DNA of 17,070 bases from Oehlia diaphana. Its lineage: Eukaryota > Glomeromycota > Glomeromycetes > Glomerales > Glomeraceae. The stretch lies in NCBI GenBank assembly GCA_003833135.1, contig QZLH01000628.1:22559-39628 (forward strand). The letters run 5' to 3'. A program made the position numbers and the translations under genes. The notes beneath the pieces are model-generated. The model saw only the letters and a list, made by a program, of their open reading frames with translations. It was not told the origin of the DNA and made no database searches. Position 1 is the first letter of the stretch; each line of letters starts with the position of its first letter. Below, one piece after another: positions 10,338 through 17,070 of this stretch.

Positions 10338-10911
10338 ATGGTAATACAAACTCTGACATAAAAAAATTATTTTTATTGTTTGAAAATATCTATTATGATA
10401 CCATCTTTTATATAATATTTTTATTATATTTTTATAAACATTTATAGCTACTAAGACTATATAAATTTTTATTTTACTTTATATTTTATTAAAATATACT
10501 TACTTTTTAAAAATATATGTTAAAAATTCCATATATATGAGAAATAGGTTTTTTCATAGCTCTTTTACATTAAGTTTCGCAAATGTAAATTTTTGTTCAA
10601 CTTATTATTTAGTCAAGTGATCATCAATCAGACGATTTTTTGGTATTACAAAACAATTTTGAGTAACAAAAATTGTGAAAATCAATTTAAATGCTCTTTT
10701 TAATGCAGAGTAAACAAATCAGCCCATATGAACTATATTAAAGTTATATTAAAAAACTGGCAAAACTCTGGAGAAAGGCAAAACTGCTAAAATTTTTATA
10801 AATGCCAAAACTGCCAAAACTCTGCCAAAACTATAATAAATCTATAGTAAAATTTTGACAAAACTAATCGTAAGATTTTGAAAAGGTTTAGACAAGTAAC
10901 CTTAGTTGTTG

Positions 10912-11408
10912 CTTGTCACTAGTTTGTAATATTTTTAAAAAAAATTGTTAAAAAAAAGATTATTAATCTTTTAAAAATGAAATTATTATGTGATTGCAAC
11001 AATAACTAAAAATATTTACAGTAATTTTATTCAATATAATTATTTTTGGCTATAGATTTACCAGGCTATGTATATCTCATATAACTCAGAGGTAATGTAT
11101 AATAAAATGCATTTTTAGTAATAACTTAGTTAATGTTAATACTAAAATTACAATTTGATTATTATTAGATTCGTTTTATTGAGATAAATTAAACTAATTT
11201 AAATTTGTCAAAATCCAATCACTAGATCACTTAAAAACAGAAGTATATACTATAAGAAAATTTGAAAATACTCTTGAAATACGTAATTCTGACCAGAATT
11301 AATATATAAATTTTAATGTACATTGTATAAAAGATGTTTAGAATCCTCTTTTACTTCTTCTTTTTGTCATTTCTTTTAAATATAAATAAAATCTTTTCTT
11401 AATAAAAA
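10912..11408. other. A/T-rich spacer; no gene seen
   Basis: The only notable site is a dyad, AATTCTG-AC-CAGAATT (11285-11300), about 110 bp upstream of the Myb/SANT-like relic. TATA-like TATATAAA follows it at about 11302. These could be remains of a promoter, but nothing proves that. Confidence 0.45.
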
Positions 11409-11703
11409 ATGGAAATAACTAATAAAAATAAAAAAACTGAAAATATTGAAAGAACTACTAAAGTTTTAAAAGTCATATGGACTGAAAATACTATTAAAGT
11501 GTTATTATTTTTTTTTATTAAAAATAAAAAAAGGTTTAAAGAATTAAAGTACAAATATAGAGTTATATCTAATTCAGAGAATATTCAACTATGAAAAGAT
11601 GCTAAAAGTTTCTTTTGAATTTAAATTTGAATAGTTTTATAATAAAGTTCAAATTGCTAATAAGTGGAAGAATTTAGTAGACAATTATAAAATATTTTTT
11701 TAA
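11409..11703 (+). pseudogene. Broken Myb/SANT-like DNA-binding domain ORF
   Basis: From ATG 11409 the frame encodes 61 residues with WTENTIKVLLFF, a KKRFKELKYKYR segment and ISNSENIQL, then a TGA (11592-11594) where a Trp would suit the domain. The same frame continues as KDAKSFF to a second TGA at 11616. A different frame from 11617 gives EFKFE, a TAG, then FYNKVQIANKWKNLVDNYK up to TAA at 11701. The three helices, with a Trp in the first and NKWKNLVDNYK in the third, match the Myb/SANT-like (trihelix) domain found in fungal transposon-associated and regulatory proteins. The length to the third helix fits one domain of about 95 residues. It is probably a degraded accessory gene of a mobile element. 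Confidence 0.6.
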
Positions 11704-12782
11704 AAAAATAATTAAATATATTAGAATACACTTTTTTTTATTATTAATTTTACTAAATTTTTTTATTAATTTACAACTTGTAATTCACCAATTGTTATTT
11801 AATTTAAAGATAAAATTAAAGCAATTTAAATGAAGATAAACCTATATTAAATCCAATGTCTTATATGATTTTTTTGCAATTTTACCAAGAAAAAAAGAAT
11901 TTAATAATAGCTAAGAAAATTCTGAAATAAATAACAAGAAAGAAAATTCATATAAACTTTATGAAATTAGCAAAAAATATAAATAAATGTAAAGCAGAAA
12001 ATGATCAAAATAAAAAAAAACTTAAAAATAATAAAACTAATTTTGAAAATACTATTCAAAAATTGTTAAAATAATAAAAAGCTAGATACATAAAATCTGA
12101 TAAAAAGAGGGAAGACCAAAGATCAAAATTACTTTAAATAATAAAATAGTAAATAATTTGATATTATTTAGTTTATTAAATAATCTTATAAATTATTTAA
12201 GTTTTTTGAGTTCTTTGTAACAAAAAATAAATAATTAATTAATTATAAATAAAGGTATATAAAATTCATTATATATTATATTTTATGTATTTATACATTA
12301 CATGTTATATATTATATATTACATAATCAAAATTTAAATTTTAATTTAAATTTTAATATTAAATATTTTAATTCACAGATAATTTACTTCAATTTACTAT
12401 ATATTTTCCATCTTTATCATCATCTCTTATACAATTCAATAGAATATTAAAATAATATGAATGATAATAAATTAAATAATATAAAAGAATAAAATAATGT
12501 TATTTATTATTTTTTATCTTTTATAATAAAGAAATCATAAGAATTTTTAGTAACAACTTTTTTTATTAAATAATTTGTTTATTAATTACTATTTTTATTT
12601 ACATTATATAATATTTAAATTTCTTCTTTGATGATTATCCTATAAAAAATCATATATTATACTGTATATTGTATTTCTAATGGCATTTTCTTGTGTCTTA
12701 TTAAAATTTATTAATTTATATTTAAACTATAATATAATATTAATTTATTTTTTTTTAATGATTTATATATGCTTTATTAATA
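11704..12782. other. A/T-rich, low-complexity stretch downstream of the Myb/SANT-like relic
   Basis: About 11830-12120 is rich in Lys/Asn codons in short plus-strand frames (for example KPILNPMSYMIFLQFYQEKK) and may be the decayed C-terminal part of the Myb/SANT-like gene. The rest (12120-12780) is nearly pure A/T with TATATTA-type runs. I see no gene, RNA gene or clear repeat boundary there. Confidence 0.4.
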
Positions 12783-13005
12783 TTTAGTTTATATACCATA
12801 CAAACTAAAGGAGTATACATATAAACTGTATTGTACAGTTAGCTAAATTGTACTGTATAAAGTGAGAACTCACCAATCAGATTTTATTGTATGATAAATA
12901 AAAAAAATTGAAAAGTATACAATGAGTTATAATTGGCTAAAATATTTTCGTACAGTACAGTTTAGTTGACCGTATAGTACAGTTTATCTATTTACCTAAA
13001 CTAAA
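12783..13005. mobile_element. MITE-like element, about 223 bp, with bipartite inverted ends
   Basis: The outer ends TTTAGTTTA (12783-12791) and TAAACTAAA (12997-13005) are inverted. Inside them, ATAAACTGTATTGTACAGTT..TGTACTGTA (12821-12857) is inverted at about 12950-12988 (TACAGTACAGTTTAG..TATAGTACAGTTTAT). No coding capacity is visible. A clean target duplication could not be seen, so the exact limits are uncertain. Confidence 0.65.
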
Positions 13006-13499
13006 GATATTAGCTATAATTTCAAAAAATGACATAATATAAAATTTTTATATGCTATAATTAATTAAGATTATAAAAATCTTATAGCCATAATTCAAAA
13101 TTTTTTAAAAAATAATTAATAATAACATTTTTAACAAACAAAAAAAATAATATTAATTTTAAATAATAATTAAAACTAAATTTTTATATATAAAATTGTT
13201 TTTTGAAATAATTACTAAAATAATTTATAATTTAGTATACAGTTTAAAATTTTTTTATTTTTTTAAAAAATTAAGCAAATGACTCTAAAAATGTAAAGCT
13301 AATAAATAAAAATTATTCATTCAATAATTTACAAAATGATTTTAAAATAAAAATTCTTACTTTTAATATATTATGCATATTTAATTTTATATAAAAATAC
13401 TTTATATAAAATGCTATTCTATATTTCTATTTTGTTTTTATTATTTTACTAGTATCTGTAATTATTTAATTATATAATTTAATTGGTATTAGGATTTTA

Positions 13500-13672
13500 G
13501 GGCAATGACATATATTAGCTAATATTTTAGGGAATGGAAAGTAAAAGAAAATCTTAAGTTACATATAATATAAACTATATAAAATAGTTGTAATTGGTCA
13601 TAAAATCTTACCTGAAGGTAGGGAAGTAAATGTTACTATTAAAATAATATTAGCTAATATATGTCACTGCCC
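13500..13672. mobile_element. 173-bp MITE with TTA target duplication, left-arm copy
   Basis: The ends GGGCAATGACATATATTAGC and GCTAATATATGTCACTGCCC are inverted repeats, continuing through TAATATT (about 27 bp). TTA directly flanks both ends (13497-13499 and 13673-13675). A 3-bp TTA/TAA duplication with G-rich TIR starts fits PIF/Harbinger MITEs; the superfamily call is inference. It sits inside the left arm of the palindrome. Confidence 0.8.
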
Positions 13673-14919
13673 TTATTTCTTACAGTAATAAATATTTTAT
13701 TTTTTATTACTTTTTTTAATCTGCTTTCAGTTTGTTTTTTTTAAAAATTTATTTTAAAAGATAAATTTTAAAAGGTCAATTTAATAAAATTTCTAATTTC
13801 TTGAAATAACTTTATTTAAATCAGATATTTGCAATAATTTTTAACATCTTTTAATAGGTTTTAAATCTTTTCTATAAAATTTTTTTAAAAAATTTCTAAT
13901 ATTATATAGTGATAAAAAAATCACATGACTTAAAAATCAGATAATTAATTAGTAGATAATTTTGTGGATTTGATTAATATTACAATTATTATTTTGTTAT
14001 TTATGTTATTTATGTTATTTTATTATTTTTATTATTTTTATTTTCTTTTATTTATTTAATATATTTTATTTAGTTTATTTATATTATTTTTCTTATACTT
14101 TATTTTCATATAAATATCTTTAGATTTTTTTTAAGTTAAGAGATAGGATAGAGAGATTGAAGTGTATTAAATTTAGATAGTATAAGTTAAAAATTAACTT
14201 ATATTAACTATTTAATAAACTCTTATATTAAAAATAAACTGTGATTGTGACATTGTGTTATATTTTATGTATTATATTTTTACGTATCTTGCTGATATAA
14301 ATTATATTATAGTTATTGTCTCCCTAATATTTAGTTATAGTTGATAGTATCTGAAACGTAACTTCTACTATCTAAATTTAATACACTTCGATCTCTCTAT
14401 CCTATCTCTTAATTTAGAAAAAATCTAAAGATATTTATATGAAAATAAAGTATAAGAAAAATAATATAAATAAACTAAATAAAATATATTAAATAAATAA
14501 AAGAAATAAAAGAAATAATAAAAATAATAAAATAATAAAAATAACATAAATAATATAAATAACAAAAATAATAATTGTAATATTAATCAGATTCACAAAA
14601 TTATTTGATTAGATCTACTAATTAATTATCTGATTTTTAAGTCATGTGATTTTTTTACTACGCCATAATTTTTGTTATTACTATATAATATTAGAAATCT
14701 TTTAAAAAAATTTTATAGGAAAGATTTAAAACCTATTAAAAGATGTTAAAAATTATTGCAAATAAATAGTAAAGTTATTTCAAAAAATTAGAAATAATGA
14801 ATTTTATTAAATTGACCTTTTAAAATTTATCTTTTAAAATAAATTTTTAGAAAAAATAAATTGAAAACAAATTAAAAAAAAGTAATAAAAAATAAAATAT
14901 TTATTACCATAAGAAATAA

Positions 14920-15092
14920 AGGTAGTGACATATATTAGCTAATATTATTTTAATAGTAATATTTACTTCTCCACCCTCAGGTAAGATTTTATAATCAATC
15001 ACAACCATTTTACATAGTTTATATTATATGTAACCTAAGATTTTCTTTTACTTTTCATTTCTTAAAATATTAGCTAATATATGACATTGCCC
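14920..15092. mobile_element. 173-bp MITE, right-arm copy (inverted)
   Basis: This is the mirror image of the left-arm MITE at the matching place, with the same length. The left TIR has decayed (AGGTAGTGAC instead of GGGCAGTGAC), while the right end GTCAT..GCCC type is kept as ATGACATTGCCC. TAA flanks both sides (14917-14919 and 15093-15095). Being at the same arm position, it was copied with the arm rather than inserted separately. Confidence 0.8.
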
Positions 15093-15343
15093 TAAAATCC
15101 TAATACCAATTAACTTATATAATTAAATAATTACAGATACTAGTGAAATAATAAAAATAGAATAGAAATATAGAATAGCATTTTATATAAAGTATTTTTA
15201 TATAAAATTAAGTATACATAATATATTAAAAGTAAGAATTTTTATTTTAAAATCATTTTGTAAATTATTGGATGAATAATTTTTGCTTATTAGCTTTACA
15301 TTTTTAGAGTCATTTGCTTAATTTTTTTAAAAAAATAAAAAAA

Positions 15344-15676
15344 TTTCAAAAAGGCGAATATGATGCCCATATCACATCTAAGGCAGTGATGTGCATTTTG
15401 TGCTTCCAATAGAATAAAATTCAGATTGGAAACTTCCAATCCAAAGGTTTTATTAGTAAATTATGCTTCCAAATCTTCCAAAGGTGCTTCCAAGAGTGCT
15501 TCCAATCTTCCAATGGCACATCACTAGTCTAAGGTTAAAGGGAAAACGTGTATTAGTATTGCATGCGATACCTATTTTTCACAACAAGAACAATCTTTAG
15601 CAGATAAAAATAAATTAATAAGCGTTTTTCCTGGTAGAAGTAAATATAGAGTAGACTTTCCGTTCCGTGGTAGATA
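15344..15676 (+). pseudogene. Coding relic of unknown function, split by a hAT-type MITE
   Basis: Just right of the palindrome, an open plus-strand frame reads FQKGEYDAHITSK up to 15383. After the MITE and one target copy are disregarded, the same frame resumes at 15534 with VKGKTCISIACDTYFSQQEQ and ends VFPGRSKYRVDFPFRGR before a TAG at 15675. It is less A/T-rich than its surroundings and free of stops for about 60 codons, which is unusual here. The pattern (small residues, then ISIAC, then VFPGRSKYRVDF) looks like the last strands of a folded domain. I do not recognise the family for certain. Its left side is cut by the palindrome edge. Confidence 0.4.
15384..15526. mobile_element. 143-bp hAT-type MITE with 8-bp target duplication
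   Basis: The left end CAGTGATGTGC and right end GCACATCACTA are inverted repeats (10 of 11). Flanks ATCTAAGG (15376-15383) and GTCTAAGG (15527-15534) match in 7 of 8 bases, the 8-bp duplication typical of hAT. CAGTG-type termini also fit hAT. The interior repeats TGCTTCCAA and TTCCAA at least seven times, which suggests subterminal transposase-binding sites. It interrupts a coding-like relic. Confidence 0.85.
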
Positions 15677-15891
15677 GAGGACTCTGAAATATATATGTAG
15701 AGGTCAGGTTCAGAAGTGGTTTAAAATACACATTCTTTCAGAACCAGAATTACGATAATTTCAGCTATTGTCTAAATTAGGAAATATTATTTTGGCTGGG
15801 ATTATCCATAAAAGGAATGAACTATATGATTTTTTTGACTCATTATACGCAAACTCTGACCTGACCCTTTTATGTATATTTTGAGGTCCTG
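15677..15891. mobile_element. 215-bp TIR element (MITE-like)
   Basis: The left end GAGGACTCTGAAATATATAT and the inverse of the right end (CAGGACCTCAAAATATACAT) align for about 40 bp, including GGTCAGGTTCAGA. TA flanks both ends (15675-15676 and 15892-15893), and the longer word TAGATA also does (15671-15676 and 15892-15897), so the duplication is 2 or 6 bp. A TA duplication would fit Tc1/mariner. The minus-strand open frame 15961-15761 overlaps it and is probably chance. Confidence 0.65.
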
Positions 15892-15897
15892 TAGATA

Positions 15898-16317
15898 GGC
15901 TTTCCATAATCAATATTTGCTTGCAAAAAAAATGTATTTCTGTAAATATTATTTTTTGCATATATAAATTTCAAATAAAATAAATAAAATTTCAAATTTT
16001 TAACAGTTGGTATAACCAAATTTTAAACTATTTTAGTAACTAATTTAAAGGGCAACTTTACATAAAGAATTTAATTTTGATTACTATTTAATAAATTATT
16101 AATATATTATCGGCTTAAATATAAAATTTATTTTATTAGTAGAATTATTGCACAAAAGAATTTACACTGTTTTTTAGACAAACTATTCAAGAATTTAAGA
16201 GGAAAATATTATAAAATTTTATGTAAAAAATTTTAATTGTACATCAATTTATATCATATGATAATTTCTAAATATAATCAAAGATCGTGAACCGTTAATC
16301 GTCATATAAGCTATTGC
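15898..16317. other. A/T-rich upstream region of the SAM-domain gene; no gene seen
   Basis: No repeats or RNA genes stand out. The promoter and 5' UTR of the plus-strand gene starting at 16318 should lie here. No TATA box can be singled out in this A/T background. Confidence 0.5.
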
Positions 16318-17070
16318 ATGAGAAAATTTTTTTTTACTTATCTTGTAAATATGACTAATATGGCTTCAAAAAAGATTTTATATAAAAATCTTTATCAAAC
16401 TTTCTCATATCCAAGAACTTTATATTCCTCATCTCTTTTGAATTATTTTTTATGGAATGATATTTCCAACAAATTTCTAATGTTTAAAAGAACATTATCT
16501 ATTACAAAAAAAATTGGCTTAATTATCTCTTCTCAAATTTTAAAAATTACATCACCTTATTTAAAATTTAAAAATAATCCTGTAATTAAAAATCCTTATT
16601 ATTTTCAAGTTAATAACTGGACATCAGAAGAAGTTAATCAATTTTTAAAGAAAAGAATGGGTGATAATTGGACTACAGAATTAAAGGAGTTTTTTAAAAA
16701 TCATAAAGTTACTGGAAGTGAACTTTTTATGCTAAATAACTATGGTAGATTTTCTGATTTGTATGATAATGAAATTGGAATTTCATATAATCTTAGGGAA
16801 ATTATCAGCCAACTTTATAGTAAGTTTTAGTAATTTCTTATTTATTATAATTTTAAATTATTATATAACTGATTTATATTCTTTTTTAATAGCAAAAACA
16901 ATATACATTCAAGATTATTTTAGTAATAATTTTTTTCAAACAGATATACATGATGATTCTGAATTTTTTGAATTTTTAGAAAAAGTTAAAGGAAAAGGAT
17001 TTGTATCTATTAATGATAATAATAAAATTCCAGAACATATTATATCTTTAAAAGATCTTCAACATAATCA
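16318..17070 (+). CDS. SAM-domain-like protein, 5' part of a gene cut by the window edge
   Basis: Exon 1 is 16318-16819. A 73-nt GT..AG intron (16820-16892, donor GTAAGT, acceptor TTTTTTAATAG) follows. Exon 2 runs from 16893 in frame to the window end, giving at least 225 residues. Residues 100-168 resemble a sterile alpha motif: NWTSEEVNQFLKK, then FFKNHKVTGSELFMLN, then IGISYNLREIISQLYTK, in the helix order and spacing of SAM domains. SAM domains mediate protein-protein assembly. The following segment (DYFSNNFFQTDIHDDSEFFE, then GKGFVSINDNNKIPEHIISL) starts a second domain that I cannot name. The first 95 residues are basic and hydrophobic with no known domain. The start at 16318 is the first Met; Met12 or Met15 are alternatives. 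The rest of the protein, and so its function, is outside the window. Confidence 0.75.

Larger units (their letters stand above)
9833..10725. mobile_element. Inner inverted-repeat element (893 bp) nested in the outer one
   Basis: The left end GGGCTGATTTGTCTACC is inverted at the right end (AAACAAATCAGCCC, 10712-10725), with looser similarity for about 45 bp. ATAT flanks both ends (9829-9832 and 10726-10729), a possible 4-bp target duplication, though a CATATGGG terminus is also possible. No transposase frame is visible inside, so it is non-autonomous. Its interior holds two copies of a third repeat. Confidence 0.65.
9757..10905. mobile_element. Outer inverted-repeat element, interrupted by another element
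   Basis: The left end CTAAGGTTGCTTG (9757-9769) is inverted at the right end as CAAGTAACCTTAG (10893-10905), and the similarity runs further inward (AAACCT against AGGTTT). It is flanked by TTGTTG on both sides (9751-9756 and 10906-10911), a candidate 6-bp or 3-bp target duplication. The right part carries repeated GCCAAAACT words (about 10760-10835). Without the inserted 0.89-kb element and its 4-bp duplication, the outer element would be about 250 bp, so it is a non-autonomous MITE-sized element. Its superfamily is not assigned. Confidence 0.6.
13243..15350. repeat. 2.1-kb near-perfect palindrome (foldback-like long inverted repeat)
   Basis: The left arm 13243-14189 is the inverted copy of the right arm 14359-15350, around a 169-bp centre (14190-14358). 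In the outer 240 bp the arms differ at only about ten positions by eye. The left arm lacks about 20 bp (near 13910) and about 11 bp (near 13960) found in the right arm, which with A/T-repeat changes explains the length difference. No target duplication is seen at the outer ends and no ORF lies inside. A transcript across it would fold into a very long hairpin. It could be a foldback transposon, a TIR element with very long ends, or an inverted duplication. Confidence 0.9.

Noticed and set aside
13243..15350. Palindrome as a clean TIR transposon with target duplication
   Set aside because: Bases just outside the two arms (left ..GTATACAG, right AAGGCGAA..) do not match, and no family-type terminus is seen, so only a foldback-like repeat is claimed.
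15761..15961. 66-codon minus-strand open frame
   Set aside because: It overlaps the right half of the 215-bp TIR element and crosses its boundary, so it is not a single ancestral gene.

Overview
The window looks like AT-rich nuclear DNA of a filamentous fungus. It holds three intron-rich protein-coding genes and about 9 kb of decayed, nested mobile DNA. Short introns (mostly 61-87 nt, GT..AG), very high A+T, a hAT-type transposase relic and many small terminal-inverted-repeat elements suggest an early-diverging fungus. A Rhizophagus-like arbuscular mycorrhizal fungus (Glomeromycotina) is my best guess. That is inference from style; no marker gene proves it.

Left part (1-7.5 kb), gene-bearing. 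After 1.2 kb of A/T-rich spacer, a 12-exon minus-strand gene (4192 to 1193) encodes a 675-residue SH3-PX-BAR sorting nexin of the SNX9/18/33 type. An 858-bp shared upstream region separates it from a divergent plus-strand gene of 7 exons (5051 to 7429). That gene encodes a 573-residue site-2 intramembrane metalloprotease with HEAGH and LDG zinc-site motifs. All joins keep frame; the last intron of the protease gene appears to use a GC donor. One product shapes membranes in traffic and the other cuts membrane-bound transcription factors in the Golgi/ER, but a shared job is not shown.

Middle and right part (7.5-16.3 kb), mobile-element graveyard. In order it holds a frameshifted hAT transposase C-terminal relic, a four-copy dyad repeat, and a 1.15-kb inverted-repeat element interrupted by a second 0.89-kb one that carries two 143-bp direct copies of a third. 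Next come a broken Myb/SANT-like DNA-binding ORF, a 223-bp TIR element and a 2.1-kb near-perfect palindrome whose two arms each carry the same 173-bp TTA-flanked MITE. Last are a 143-bp hAT-type MITE with a 7/8 matching 8-bp target duplication and a 215-bp TIR element. The last two interrupt and abut a short relic of unknown coding sequence that reads open once the MITE is disregarded.

Right end (16.3 kb to edge): the 5' part of a plus-strand gene with a SAM-like domain and one intron, running off the window. No tRNA, rRNA or CRISPR array was seen.
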